A stretch of DNA of 64,000 bases from Gammaproteobacteria bacterium (GCA_022451485.1 JAKUQS010000003.1:146265-210264), one strand, 5' to 3'. Positions 18,150 to 28,231 are shown, counted from the first letter of the stretch. The notes: generated from the letters alone by a model not told the origin. Numbers and translations: made by a program.

Positions 18150-21100
18150 TCAATCTACCCACGCCCTCGCGTTCTCAAACAGCTTAAGCCAGGGACTGTC
18201 CTCACCCCATTCAGGGGGATGCCACGAACAGGTCAGCGTACGAAATATCCTTTCCGGGTGAGGCATCAAAATGGTCACCCGTCCTTCCTCGCTTGTCAGC
18301 CCGGTAATTCCATCCACCGACCCATTCGGGTTGGCCGGATAACGCACCGTGGGTAACCCACGATTGTCTACGTATCGCAACGTCAATTGACCCGCCAAGG
18401 CGAGCACATCAAGTGCATCGGGACGATCAAACTTAACTTGGCCCTCACCGTGAGAGACCACAACCGGAAGACGAGTGCCTGACATATCACGAAACAGAAT
18501 CGAGCGGCTCTCCATGATTTCAGTCATCACCAGTCGCGCCTCAAACTGTTCAGAGCGATTACGAACAAAAACAGGCCAACGCGCAGCCCCTGGAATTAAG
18601 CTCTTCAATCCACTTAACATCTGACAACCATTGCACACTCCCAACGCAAACGTGTCTGACCTTAAAAAGAATTCAGCAAACTGTGCCTTCAGCACTGGTT
18701 GAAGTAATATCGTCTTAGCCCAACCACGGCCCGCCCCCAACACGTCGCCGAAAGAAAATCCGCCACAAGCTGCCATACCGACGAACTGTTCCAGCCGATG
18801 GCGCTTCGACACCAGGTCGCCCATGGTGACGTCCACCGCCTCGAATCCCACACGATCAAAGGCAGCAGCCATTTCCAAATGGCCGTTAACACCCTGCTCT
18901 CGCAGAATGGCAATGCGCGGCCGCACACCCTGCCCAACAGCCGCAGGGAACAAGCCTGGATTCCCGCTTGAATGCCTTGTCGCATGCAACCCCGGATCAT
19001 CTTCATCAAGCAAATTATCGTAGGCTTCCTTCGCGCAGATTGGGTCATCGCGCAGCGCCTGCAAACGGTAACTGCTTTCTGACCAGGCTCGATGAAGATC
19101 AGCCCGTCGCTTTCGGAATATGGTTTCCTTGGCCACTGTCACCAACACGTCGCGGTGCTCCCAGCTCAGCCTGGCAATGGGACGCGCCAGATGGGCGATA
19201 CCGTGTTGCGCCAGAACGCGATCAAGCACTGGAATGTCATCGTCTCGAACCTGGAAAACTGCCCCCGCCTCCTCCGCAAACAAGGCCGGCAGCACCGCGT
19301 CCGATGCCTCCAGTTCGATCTCGAGACCGCAGCGACCCGCAAAAGCCATCTCACACAACGTGACAAAAAGACCACCATCTGACCGATCATGATAGGCCAA
19401 CAAAGTACCGTTCCCCATTAACTCACGCGTCGCGGCAAAGAACGCGCGAAGTGCAATCGGATCATCTAGGTCAGGTGCTTCATTACCGACCTGGCTATAC
19501 ACCTGGGCCAAGGCTGAACCACCGAGTCGTTGCCGCCCTCCTCCCAGATCCAGCAAAATCAATGTGCTAGCGGTTTCGGCCATCGGCATCGGAGTCAGTG
19601 TTCGCCGGACATCCATGACCGGTGAAAATGCAGTAATCACCAGGGAAACGGGGGCTACGACTTCCAGAACCCCCTCCTGATCCTCTCCGCGTGTCGCCAT
19701 CGACAACGAATCCTTCCCAACAGGGACCGAAATGCCAAGTGCCGGTAAGAACTCTTGAGTCAACGCATAAACCATATCGTACAGGGCTGCGTCCTCGCCC
19801 GGTTCCCCAACCGCTGCCATCCAATTGGCCGACAAGCGAACGTCAGCCAGCGCCGCAACATCTGCCGCGGCAAGATTAGTGAGCGCTTCTGCCACGGCCA
19901 TGCGGCCACTGGCCGCCGGGTTTATCAACGCTAACGGAGCTCGCTCGCCCATCGCCATCGCTTCGCCGCCAACGCCCACAAAGCCCGTGACGCTGACTGC
20001 TACATCGGCAACTGGAACCTGCCAGGGGCCAACCATTTGGTCTCGGACGATCTGCCCGCTCACACTACGGTCACCAATAGTGATCAAAAACGTCTTGTCA
20101 GCGACGGTCGGCAAGTGCAGCACACGGTAGATCGCCTCTTCAAGCGATACCCCCGACAAATCGAGCGGCGGATAGGCCGGCAAACTACGGATCACATCGC
20201 GCAGCATCGGCGGAGACTGACCAAACAGACTCTGCATGTCGACATCGACTACTGCGTCAGTGGGCACTGGTTCGCCGCCAACCCCAGTATCACCGTCATA
20301 CAATCGCAATTGACGCACAGTGGTCGCTTCACCAACCACTGAGTAGGGGCAGTTCTCCCTGAGGCATATGGATTCAAACTCAGTTAACCGCTCTTTGCGC
20401 ACCGCAATGACGTAACGCTCCTGAGCTTCGTTGCACCATATTTCCATTGGTGACATGGCTGGATCGTCATTGGGAATCTGCCGTAAATAAAAAGCCCCCC
20501 CGCGCTCCGAATCCTCGACTAATTCTGGCACAGCATTCGACAGGCCACCTGCACCAACGTCGTGTATTGACACAATCGGGTTTGCGGCGCCAAGCCCTGT
20601 GCAGCGATCGATCACCTCCTGGCAACGCCGCTGCATTTCAGGGTTACCTCGCTGTACAGACGCAAAATCAAGCTGCTCGCTGCTCTTGCCAGAACCCACA
20701 CTGGATGCGGCACCCCCACCCAGTCCTATCAACATGGCCGGCCCACCTAGCACGATGATCTGTGTCCCGCTTGAAACCGTTTGTTTGTAAACGTGCCCTT
20801 CACGAATATTGCCGAGGCCGCCGGCCAGCATGATTGGCTTGTGGTAACCCCGACGGCGGGCATTTGAACCATCTGCGTCTGTCACCTCGAACGTTCGGAA
20901 ATAGCCTCCAATGTTGGGTCGGCCGAATTCATTGTTAAACGCAGCCCCACCCAACGGACCATCAATCATGATCTGCAGTGGACTTGCGATACGTTGGGGC
21001 CGCCGCGGTGCCATCTCCCAGGGCATCGCTGCCCCGGGCAAATGCAAATTTGAGACCGCAAAGCCAGTCAGCCCTGCCCTAGGCTTCGCCCCGCGACCGG

Positions 21101-22070
21101 TGGCACCTTCATCACGAATCTCACCGCCCGAACCGGTAGCCGCCCCAGGGAACGGAGAAATCGCGGTGGGGTGATTGTGCGTTTCAACCTTGGCAACAAT
21201 ATGTAACGGCTCAATGGCATATTGATAAATATCTTTCTCGCCAGTCGCACCAAACCATGTCGCGGAAGGCGCCGGAATGACCGCTGCATTGTCGTTGTAA
21301 GCGACCAGCGTGGTACTACCAAATTTCTCATGCGTCGAGCGAATCATGCTGAAAAGTGTGTGTGGTTGACTCACGCTATCGATCTTCCAATTAGCGTTAA
21401 AAATCTTGTGCCTGCAATGCTCAGAATTAACCTGCGCGAACATCATCAGTTCAGCATCCGTTGGATTACGGCCCATGCGCTGAAATTGGGTAAACAAAAA
21501 ATCAACCTCATCGAGCGACAGTGCTAAACCCCACTTCTCGTTCACTTCCACCAAACTTTCACGGCCACTACCCAACACATCCACAAAACGAAGACTGCCC
21601 GGCTCAGCGACTGAGAAAACACGAGCAAGCTCTGGCGGCTTATTGATCAGAGACTCAACCATGGGGTCATACAATAATTGGCCGCAGGCCGATGTCGCGG
21701 TCACCTGAATGGTTGCCCCAGCTGTGGTGCTGAGCTTCCACTCGATCCCGCGTTCGATTCGCAACACCTGCAAAAGACCACACCGACGGACAATGTCTGT
21801 CGCTTTGGTAGACCAAGGAGAAATCGTACCCAAGCGAGGCACCACGTAACACGATGGATTTCGAGAAGGCCGGGTGTGGGAGACGGGTTCGCTGTCCAAC
21901 AAATCGACAAGACAATCAGAAGCCGACGCATCGAGCGAGCCTTTTGCCTGAACAAGAAAAAAATAGTGAGCATCGAGCGCCATGACAGTGGGCTCGATGC
22001 CATTAACCATCTCGAGTAGTTTTTCCCGCCGGAACTCCGAAAGTGCAGATCCGGCAGGCAGTATCAGCAC
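18150..22070 (-). CDS. purL: Phosphoribosylformylglycinamidine synthase, single-chain form
   Basis: Fourth step of de novo purine synthesis: FGAR + glutamine + ATP to FGAM. The 1306 residues are the large fused form usual in gammaproteobacteria. Landmarks are the N-terminal PGTISPWSTKATDI block, two AIRS-synthase-like halves (VETHNHPTAISPFPGAATGSGG; later SVPVGKDSLSM), and a C-terminal glutaminase domain whose nucleophile is the Cys of GVCNGCQM, with His/Glu in MPHPER. The start is GTG with no strong ribosome site; coupling with purC, 27 bases upstream, is likely. Confidence 0.97.
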   Translation of the reverse strand: MLILPAGSALSEFRREKLLEMVNGIEPTVMALDAHYFFLVQAKGSLDASASDCLVDLLDSEPVSHTRPSRNPSCYVVPRLGTISPWSTKATDIVRRCGLLQVLRIERGIEWKLSTTAGATIQVTATSACGQLLYDPMVESLINKPPELARVFSVAEPGSLRFVDVLGSGRESLVEVNEKWGLALSLDEVDFLFTQFQRMGRNPTDAELMMFAQVNSEHCRHKIFNANWKIDSVSQPHTLFSMIRSTHEKFGSTTLVAYNDNAAVIPAPSATWFGATGEKDIYQYAIEPLHIVAKVETHNHPTAISPFPGAATGSGGEIRDEGATGRGAKPRAGLTGFAVSNLHLPGAAMPWEMAPRRPQRIASPLQIMIDGPLGGAAFNNEFGRPNIGGYFRTFEVTDADGSNARRRGYHKPIMLAGGLGNIREGHVYKQTVSSGTQIIVLGGPAMLIGLGGGAASSVGSGKSSEQLDFASVQRGNPEMQRRCQEVIDRCTGLGAANPIVSIHDVGAGGLSNAVPELVEDSERGGAFYLRQIPNDDPAMSPMEIWCNEAQERYVIAVRKERLTEFESICLRENCPYSVVGEATTVRQLRLYDGDTGVGGEPVPTDAVVDVDMQSLFGQSPPMLRDVIRSLPAYPPLDLSGVSLEEAIYRVLHLPTVADKTFLITIGDRSVSGQIVRDQMVGPWQVPVADVAVSVTGFVGVGGEAMAMGERAPLALINPAASGRMAVAEALTNLAAADVAALADVRLSANWMAAVGEPGEDAALYDMVYALTQEFLPALGISVPVGKDSLSMATRGEDQEGVLEVVAPVSLVITAFSPVMDVRRTLTPMPMAETASTLILLDLGGGRQRLGGSALAQVYSQVGNEAPDLDDPIALRAFFAATRELMGNGTLLAYHDRSDGGLFVTLCEMAFAGRCGLEIELEASDAVLPALFAEEAGAVFQVRDDDIPVLDRVLAQHGIAHLARPIARLSWEHRDVLVTVAKETIFRKRRADLHRAWSESSYRLQALRDDPICAKEAYDNLLDEDDPGLHATRHSSGNPGLFPAAVGQGVRPRIAILREQGVNGHLEMAAAFDRVGFEAVDVTMGDLVSKRHRLEQFVGMAACGGFSFGDVLGAGRGWAKTILLQPVLKAQFAEFFLRSDTFALGVCNGCQMLSGLKSLIPGAARWPVFVRNRSEQFEARLVMTEIMESRSILFRDMSGTRLPVVVSHGEGQVKFDRPDALDVLALAGQLTLRYVDNRGLPTVRYPANPNGSVDGITGLTSEEGRVTILMPHPERIFRTLTCSWHPPEWGEDSPWLKLFENARAWVD

Positions 22071-22097
22071 GAAGATTGCGGTCCGTCGAACAGGTTA

Positions 22098-22823
22098 TCA
22101 GGCAATCGGTTGCCCCAGATCGACGCCCAAACGCATAGCGACTTCCTCATAAGCCTCAACAACACCGCCAAGGCCACGACGGAAACGATCCTTGTCTAGT
22201 TTCTTACGAGTATCAGTGTCCCATAAACGACATCCATCCGGAGTAAATTCATCCCCGAGCAATAGGGCGCCATCGAACCGACCATATTCCAACTTGAAGT
22301 CAACCAACAACATACCAGCAGCAGAAAACATTTTTGTCAGAATGTCATTGACCTCAAACGTGCGTTCAATCATGACATCAATCTCTGACTGACTGGCCCA
22401 ATTAAACGACCGTATATGATATTCGTTGATCATCGGGTCATGTAGGTCATCATTTTTCAGAAAAAACTCAAATGTCGGTGGAGTCAGATCAATACCGTCT
22501 TCTACACCCAGTCGTTTGCATAACGACCCGGTGGCAATATTTCGAACCACGCACTCGACGGGAATCATATCGAGCCGTTTGACAAGCGATTCGGTCTCGC
22601 TCAAAAGGCGCTCATGGTGAGTCGCGACTCCCGCACCCTCGAGCTGATCCATAATGAATGCGCTAAAGCGATTATTGACCATACCCTTGCGATTGAGTTT
22701 TTCTACTTTTATTCCGTCAAACGCAGAGGTGTCATCACGGAAGACCATAACGAGTTGGGTTGGATCGGTCGTTTCGAAAACCGACTTTGCCTTACCGGAA
22801 TAAAGTTCTTTACCTTTCTCCAT
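22098..22823 (-). CDS. purC: SAICAR synthase
   Basis: Phosphoribosylaminoimidazole-succinocarboxamide synthase, the purine step joining CAIR and aspartate with ATP. The 241 residues fit the family. The N-terminal [11 protein letters not shown], the RDDTSAFDG block, [14 protein letters not shown] and the C-terminal [16 protein letters not shown] segment are intact. It is flanked by dapA (30 bases upstream) and purL (27 bases downstream) on the same strand, so dapA-purC-purL probably forms one operon. Confidence 0.97.
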   Translation of the reverse strand: MEKGKELYSGKAKSVFETTDPTQLVMVFRDDTSAFDGIKVEKLNRKGMVNNRFSAFIMDQLEGAGVATHHERLLSETESLVKRLDMIPVECVVRNIATGSLCKRLGVEDGIDLTPPTFEFFLKNDDLHDPMINEYHIRSFNWASQSEIDVMIERTFEVNDILTKMFSAAGMLLVDFKLEYGRFDGALLLGDEFTPDGCRLWDTDTRKKLDKDRFRRGLGGVVEAYEEVAMRLGVDLGQPIA

Positions 22824-22853
22824 TCTTATTCACCTATTAGATAAAACTTGCTG

Positions 22854-23729
22854 TCAAAGGACACCCGCCACCTGCATGGCGGTGCGAACGGTATCGTGAT
22901 GCCCACTCGATAGCGGCAACAGCGGTAATCGAATGCCCGCGTCTGCGAGTCCTAACTGCTGTACCGCCCACTTGGCAGGAATGGGGTTAGATTCAAGGAA
23001 CATTGCCACATGCAAGGCTGAGAGTTGTTCGTCCAAAGCGGTAGCAACAGCTACATCACCATCCACCGCCGCTTTGCACATACGGTGCATCAAATTAGGT
23101 GCCGCATTGGCCGTGACTGAGATGGTGCCCTTGCCACCAGCGAGCATCAGCTGACAGGCACTGCCATCCTCACCGGAATAAATCGCGAAATCGTTCGGAC
23201 AACGGGCTATCAAGTCACGACCGCGATCCAAGTCATTGGTTGCATCCTTGATCCCGATAATGTTGGATACCGCAGATAGTCGTACTGTTGTGTCGTTGTG
23301 CATATCGAGCGCCGTACGGCCGGGGACATTGTAAAGAATTTGTGGAATATCAACTGCCTCGGCAATGGCACTGAAATGTTGAAATAATCCTTCTTGAGTG
23401 GGTTTGTTGTAATACGGAACCACCAACAGGCAAGCACTGACGCCAGCGTCAGCTGCGACGCGTGTCAAACGAATCGCCTCGGCAGTGGAATTGGCCCCTG
23501 TTCCCCCTATCACCGGAACACGACCTTGCGCTGCCGCAACAGTCTGACGAATCACCTCTCCATGTTCATCGTGTTCAAGGGTTGCCGATTCACCCGTTGT
23601 ACCAACCGAAACAATTGCATCAGTACCTTGCTCGACGTGGTAGTCGACTAGTTTTGCCAGGGCATTCCAGTCCACCACACCATCCGCCTGCATCGGTGTC
23701 ACCATCGCAACCATGCTGCCCGTTAACAT
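22854..23729 (-). CDS. dapA: 4-hydroxy-tetrahydrodipicolinate synthase
   Basis: First committed step of lysine/diaminopimelate synthesis, condensing pyruvate with aspartate semialdehyde. From the ATG at 23727-23729 it has 291 residues, close to the E. coli enzyme. Catalytic residues are Thr44/Thr45 (GTTGE), Tyr107 (PYYNKP), Tyr133 (LYNVPGRT) and Schiff-base Lys161 (GIKDAT). The Arg of PGRT that binds the substrate carboxylate is present. The open frame continues 12 codons upstream, but those codons contain the ribosome site (GGGAGAGG), so the downstream ATG is chosen. bamC, which often follows dapA in gammaproteobacteria, is absent here. Confidence 0.96.
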   Translation of the reverse strand: MLTGSMVAMVTPMQADGVVDWNALAKLVDYHVEQGTDAIVSVGTTGESATLEHDEHGEVIRQTVAAAQGRVPVIGGTGANSTAEAIRLTRVAADAGVSACLLVVPYYNKPTQEGLFQHFSAIAEAVDIPQILYNVPGRTALDMHNDTTVRLSAVSNIIGIKDATNDLDRGRDLIARCPNDFAIYSGEDGSACQLMLAGGKGTISVTANAAPNLMHRMCKAAVDGDVAVATALDEQLSALHVAMFLESNPIPAKWAVQQLGLADAGIRLPLLPLSSGHHDTVRTAMQVAGVL

Positions 23730-23825
23730 CACCTCTCCCTCGCCCAAGAGCGTGTTTTGATTCAAGTTTGACTGTCTTTGATGGTACTTGCGCTACGCCG
23801 CATTGACAAGAAATGCCTGTCCCTC

Positions 23826-24698
23826 CTAGCAATCGAGATGCCAGCGCAATTTGCCCTGCTGAATGGCAGCCAGGCCACCGATCGCAATGGGCCGATTCGG
23901 GATGCCGTGACCGAACTCTCGTGATACAAAAACTGGACACTCGATACGCTCACAGAGCCGCTCAACAAGCCATGCCTCACACGCCTCACTTTCGAGGCCT
24001 AAAAACCGACCCAGCACCACGGCCGTGACACCATCGAATTGCCCTGCCTCACGCCATTGGTTCCAACAACGCAACACCCGCTCAGGGCGTTCATTAATGT
24101 CTTCTAAGAAAAGTATCCGTTCCGGCCCGGGGGCTGGAAAATTAGGAGTGCCAATTAAATTAGTTAACACACTGAGGCAGCCACCAAAGAGCTCCCCCGT
24201 GATGATTTCTGGTGTTGCTTGATCTTTGGAGCTTTTAAGCACGATCTCGCCCGACAAAGGCGTACCAGCCGCTAGCATGGCGACCATTTCATCTACGGCA
24301 GCGTCTTCGCACCAAGCGGGTGAACCTGGCATCGGGCCATGCAACCCTGGCCAATTCAGCCTCGCTTTCAACGCCGCCTGCACCGCGGTGATATCTGAAA
24401 ATCCAATCAGTAATCGCGGAGAAACCCTAGACAATTCAGCCCAATCAAGATGTGGCAGCAAGTCACTGGCGCCGTATCCGCCCCGAGCTGCCATGACATA
24501 GTCAACGCTCCCACTTAGCAAGGATTCACTCAGTATTTGTGCGCGTTGGGCAATGCCCGGTGGTTCAAGCCGATGTCCTATACGACTGTCGTACGGAACA
24601 TAAGTAACTGAGAAACCGGCAGTGCCCAGACGTTCGATGTTCTGCTGAATGATGGGTTCAGGGGCACCCGAAACCTCGATCACGTGAATAACTTTCAA
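23826..24698 (-). CDS. LD-carboxypeptidase, peptidase family S66
   Basis: Probable murein tetrapeptide LD-carboxypeptidase (LdcA-type), removing the terminal D-Ala from tetrapeptides during peptidoglycan recycling in the cytoplasm. The 290 residues include RGGYGASDLLPHLDW, the nucleophile Ser in GFSDITA, a conserved Glu in FLEDINERP and a His in EFGHGIPNRP, consistent with the S66 Ser-Glu-His triad. The start codon is TTG with a GAGGTG site just upstream. The N-terminal strand is slightly short for the family, so the start is the least certain part. Confidence 0.88.
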   Translation of the reverse strand: MKVIHVIEVSGAPEPIIQQNIERLGTAGFSVTYVPYDSRIGHRLEPPGIAQRAQILSESLLSGSVDYVMAARGGYGASDLLPHLDWAELSRVSPRLLIGFSDITAVQAALKARLNWPGLHGPMPGSPAWCEDAAVDEMVAMLAAGTPLSGEIVLKSSKDQATPEIITGELFGGCLSVLTNLIGTPNFPAPGPERILFLEDINERPERVLRCWNQWREAGQFDGVTAVVLGRFLGLESEACEAWLVERLCERIECPVFVSREFGHGIPNRPIAIGGLAAIQQGKLRWHLDC

Positions 24699-24713
24699 AA
24701 AGACACCTCGCGT

Positions 24714-25175
24714 TCAGGTTTTCGACTGACCGTTTAGGAATTTCTCGACCACCAGAACATCATCATCTGCATACCCAAGCGCTATGTAAAACGAACGAAC
24801 TTCCAAATTATCGCGGCGGATCATGGCATGCATCTTGGGAACCCCCCTTTCACACATCCATTGTTCCGCCTGCGCCATTAGTGCCCGCGCAATGCCGCCG
24901 CGCCGCCAAGCCGGCGAAACACCGAGGTAATAAACCCAGCCCCGGTGACCGTCGTTCCCCATCATTATGCTGCCAACGATCTGATCCCCTTTGACCGCAA
25001 GCAATAACTCCGATGCGGGGGACTGAAGGCAAAACCGAATGTCGTCGGCTGGGTCATTCCAAGGTCGGAGCAGATGACAGGCCTTCCATAAGGTTATAAC
25101 AAATGACATATCATCAACTGTCGCCGAACGAAACAAGAAGCCTTCAGCGTTCGGTGTGCCAAGAACAGACACCAT
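24714..25175 (-). CDS. GNAT-family N-acetyltransferase
   Basis: Acetyl-CoA-dependent N-acetyltransferase of about 153 residues, resembling the YpeA-type GNATs. The acetyl-CoA binding segment VSPAWRRGGIARALM (motif A, Q/RxxGxG/A-like) follows the WVYYLGV strand, and SFYIALGY near the C-terminus is the typical motif-B block. The acceptor is unknown. The ATG at 25173-25175 is preferred over an in-frame TTG five codons upstream because a GGAGG site lies 6 bases before the ATG. It starts one base after the MaoC stop, so the two are translationally linked. Confidence 0.85.
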   Translation of the reverse strand: MVSVLGTPNAEGFLFRSATVDDMSFVITLWKACHLLRPWNDPADDIRFCLQSPASELLLAVKGDQIVGSIMMGNDGHRGWVYYLGVSPAWRRGGIARALMAQAEQWMCERGVPKMHAMIRRDNLEVRSFYIALGYADDDVLVVEKFLNGQSKT

Positions 25176-25176
25176 A

Positions 25177-25638
25177 TCAACCCTCCCCAACTAATACCTT
25201 GCCATCGGCATCAGCCACTATGACCTCTGCCTGATTAGTGCATTTCGCTAACAATTCAACGATTCCACCGCCAATCTTGGGTTTGTCGATTTTCCCGCTC
25301 ACAGTCCAAACGGTCGTCAACGTGTCGCCAGGGCGAACAGGCGCACTGAATCGACAATTGTGTTCGAGATAGGCAATGGCCGTACCAACAAAGAACATCC
25401 CAACCGGCGCGGAAATCAAAGCGCTGGTTAAAGGCCCGTGGAGAATGCGGCCACCAAACCGACTGGCCGCCGCAAACGTTTCGTCCACATGCAGTGGATT
25501 AAAATCACCGAAAAGGCCTGCTCCCATTACCAGATGAGTTTCAGTCACCGTTAACGAAGTCTGGAATGAGTCTCCAACACTAACTTCTTCATAGCTATGT
25601 CCCTTAGGGATTCGCATGGCAGATCTCGCATAGGACAT
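25177..25638 (-). CDS. MaoC-like dehydratase
   Basis: Single hot-dog-fold hydratase of about 153 residues. The catalytic Asp/His pair is in FGDFNPLHVD, and RILHGPLTSAL follows as in (R)-specific enoyl-CoA hydratases. It probably hydrates an enoyl-CoA; the chain length is unknown. Either ATG 25636-25638 or the ATG seven codons later could be the start. It sits between mmsA (29 bases upstream) and the GNAT gene, all in one direction, suggesting an acyl-CoA/branched-chain catabolic operon. Confidence 0.87.
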   Translation of the reverse strand: MSYARSAMRIPKGHSYEEVSVGDSFQTSLTVTETHLVMGAGLFGDFNPLHVDETFAAASRFGGRILHGPLTSALISAPVGMFFVGTAIAYLEHNCRFSAPVRPGDTLTTVWTVSGKIDKPKIGGGIVELLAKCTNQAEVIVADADGKVLVGEG

Positions 25639-25667
25639 TACGCATCACGAATCAATCCGGGCCGCCG

Positions 25668-27185
25668 TCAGTGCTCGGCGCCCGCCTTGAAGTTATAGAC
25701 CGCACCGGATCGTATACCCGAGGGCCAACGCGAAGTAATGGTTTTCATTCGAGTATAAAAACGAACACCTTCGGGCCCGTGAACATAGTGGTCACCAAAC
25801 AGCGAACGCTTCCATCCACCAAAACTATGAAAAGCCATGGGAACGGGGATCGGCACATTGATGCCGACCATTCCGATACGGACCCGATGCGAAAAATCCC
25901 TCGCTGCATCGCCGTCTCGGGTAAAAATAGCGGCACCGTTTCCATACTCATGATCGTTAACGAGTTGCAGCGCGCTGTCGTAGGAATCCACTCTAACCAC
26001 ACACAATACTGGCCCAAAGATCTCATCGGTGTAAATCGACATAGATGAAGTCACATGATCAAATACCGTGGCTCCTACGAAACAACCATTCTCAAACCCT
26101 CGAATGGAGATATCCCTGCCATCAATCACCAGTTCGGCTCCCTCCTCGACTCCGCGATCAATGTATCCACAGATGCGAGCCTTTGCCGCCGGATTCACGA
26201 CCGGTCCCATCTCTGCATCAGGCTGGGTATAAGGCCCGACCTTGAGTGCCTCAAGCCGCGGGCGTAACCGTTCAACGAGTGCATCTGCAACCTCATCTCC
26301 CACCGCAACCATTACCGATACCGCCATACAGCGCTCACCGGCCGACCCGTATGCCGCTCCCATCACCGCATCGATTGCCTGATCAAGATCGGCGTCAGGC
26401 ATTACAACCATATGATTCTTGGCGCCACACAATGCCTGAACCCGCTTTCCATGATCGCAGCCTGTGCGATAAATATATTCGCCGACAGTTGTCGATCCCA
26501 CAAAACTGACCGCCTGGACCTGAGGATCGGAAAGCAGCGCATCTACCGCCTCCTTGTCCCCGTTAACGACATTCAAGACCCCAGCGGGCAGACCGGCCTC
26601 AACCAAGAGTTCTGCCATTCGAAGCGAGCAGGACGGATCGCGTTCAGAAGGCTTCAATATGAACGTGTTCCCACAGGCCAACGCAATAGGAAACATCCAC
26701 ATTGGCACCATCGCAGGAAAGTTGAATGGCGTAATACCAACACACACACCCAATGGCTGCCTCACACTCCAGCAATCCACTCCGTTAGAAACGCCCTCGG
26801 TGAATTCACCCTTTAGCAACTGCGATATGCCACAGGCAAATTCGACCACCTCGAGTCCACGCGTAATCGATCCCCGCGCATCATCTAGCGTCTTACCGTG
26901 CTCAGATGACACAATCTCAGCAAGCTCTCCCATGTGTTCAATCAATAGTTCTCGATAGCGGAATAAAACTTGCGCCCGACGCGCCGGAGGAGTCTGAGAC
27001 CAGCTCGGAAATGCTTCGGCAGCAATCGCAACCGCACTTCGAACTTCTTCGGCAGTAGCAAGCGGCACCTGTTTGGTAACTTCACCCGTGGCTGGATTGT
27101 AGATATAACCGAAACGGTCGCCTCCCCCTTCAACCATCTGCCCGCCAACAAAATGGGACAGGGTCAACCTTGCCGCAGTGTCCAT
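25668..27185 (-). CDS. mmsA: Methylmalonate-semialdehyde dehydrogenase (CoA-acylating)
   Basis: Aldehyde dehydrogenase family member that converts methylmalonate or malonate semialdehyde to propionyl- or acetyl-CoA with CO2 release. The 505 residues match. Catalytic Cys286 is in GSAGERCMAVS. The usual ALDH general-base Glu is replaced by Asn in GAKNHMVV, which is diagnostic of CoA-acylating MMSDH. VSFVGSTTVG is the NAD-binding turn. The start at 27183-27185 is set by a GGAG site; fifteen further codons upstream are open but not homologous. With the omega-aminotransferase gene 2.4 kb away it could also process malonate semialdehyde from beta-alanine. Confidence 0.93.
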   Translation of the reverse strand: MDTAARLTLSHFVGGQMVEGGGDRFGYIYNPATGEVTKQVPLATAEEVRSAVAIAAEAFPSWSQTPPARRAQVLFRYRELLIEHMGELAEIVSSEHGKTLDDARGSITRGLEVVEFACGISQLLKGEFTEGVSNGVDCWSVRQPLGVCVGITPFNFPAMVPMWMFPIALACGNTFILKPSERDPSCSLRMAELLVEAGLPAGVLNVVNGDKEAVDALLSDPQVQAVSFVGSTTVGEYIYRTGCDHGKRVQALCGAKNHMVVMPDADLDQAIDAVMGAAYGSAGERCMAVSVMVAVGDEVADALVERLRPRLEALKVGPYTQPDAEMGPVVNPAAKARICGYIDRGVEEGAELVIDGRDISIRGFENGCFVGATVFDHVTSSMSIYTDEIFGPVLCVVRVDSYDSALQLVNDHEYGNGAAIFTRDGDAARDFSHRVRIGMVGINVPIPVPMAFHSFGGWKRSLFGDHYVHGPEGVRFYTRMKTITSRWPSGIRSGAVYNFKAGAEH

Positions 27186-27731
27186 AACTAATCTCCTTGG
27201 TTTCTTGGTGACGAACTCAGAAAGCGCCATGCCCCATACGGCCTGGTTACCATCTGGTCGACTGTGAGAAACAACGGCCTCACATAGCTCTTGTCAGGCA
27301 TTGTCGTGGCTGTCCAAGGGAAGAACAAGTCGTTGTGCGAACCTGCAATGCATTGGAGAGCGCCCAACAGGTTGTACACACGTCATTACCAATACACAAT
27401 GGGTGAAGCGTCAGACCTGCTAAGGAGATCAGCAACACGTCGCCATCACACATCATGGGAGAATAATGATGGGTTAGAACCCAGACAAGCATTCGCCAAA
27501 AGCTGTCAACGACAACGTCGCATGCATCATCCATGATGGGCAGGGTGCACAGCTGCTGCCGCCTCCTCGTCTCCTAACCCACAGAGAAAACATCAGTATG
27601 ATCATTGCCCGTAGCCATCAAGTTTGCGCAGCAATGGGCTAATGCGTGTTACTTTTCAGCCGAATACAGCGGGATAAGACTGGGGCCAGAGCAATCACTT
27701 TGGCAGACCACCCACTTTCGTATCTTGAAAT
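27186..27731. other. 546-base stretch with no gene seen
   Basis: No open frame here has family similarity or a convincing start. It should hold the mmsA promoter and possibly that of the small exported protein. Two inverted repeats share the same arms: CATCAT 27451-27456 with ATGATG 27466-27471, and CATCAT 27525-27530 with ATGATG 27533-27538. These could be paired regulator sites. No tRNA or riboswitch fold was recognised. Confidence 0.4.
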
Positions 27732-28175
27732 ATGAGAATTAGACGCGTCACGGCGGCAGTCCTCGCAATGAACATGTGGGTGCTGGCACCTCTCGCCATG
27801 GCAACCAATGTATCAGTGTTGGTTACTGACACCTTGGACAATCGCAGGCAAGGCGTTCTCGAAACGACATTCTTGGACTGTCGTCGTCAGATTTTCGCCG
27901 TAATTAGCTTGACCAATGTCCCCAAAGGGACCCATACCCTGGTTGTCGAATGGACTGATCCAAATGGGCGCCGACGCGAGAGAAACGTCCAGAAGATATT
28001 GGATAGCACACGTGAAGTCGTCACCTGGCTAAAACTGCATCCTGCAACCGGAAGTGGAGTGCTGCGCGTTTTCAACCCCGCCGTTGGCATGACCGCCTTC
28101 ATCGGGACCTGGAACATCGTCATATCGCTTGATGGTGCCACGATGCAGCGCGCGGAGTTTGAAGTCGTCTGCTAA
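27732..28175 (+). CDS. Small exported protein of unknown function
   Basis: 147 residues, not recognised. The first 24 form a clear signal peptide: basic MRIRR, a hydrophobic core and a cleavage site after AMA. The mature part is rich in beta-strand-like segments (VSVLVTD, HTLVVEWTDPNGRR, TWNIVISLDG) and has two cysteines, Cys50 and the C-terminal Cys147. The WTDPNGR phrase resembles immunoglobulin-like or carboxypeptidase-regulatory beta-sandwich domains, which suggests a small periplasmic beta-sandwich. That is inference only. It converges with the PotD-like gene. Confidence 0.55.
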   Translation: MRIRRVTAAVLAMNMWVLAPLAMATNVSVLVTDTLDNRRQGVLETTFLDCRRQIFAVISLTNVPKGTHTLVVEWTDPNGRRRERNVQKILDSTREVVTWLKLHPATGSGVLRVFNPAVGMTAFIGTWNIVISLDGATMQRAEFEVVC

Positions 28176-28231
28176 CAGGCTTGACAAGCGTTCCGCGTCA
28201 TCCAGCCCCAAACCTTTAGGACACGTTGGCC

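Noticed and set aside
18968..21527. Several long antisense open frames within purL
   Set aside because: They are shadows of a long, GC-rich coding region, with no family similarity or ribosome sites.
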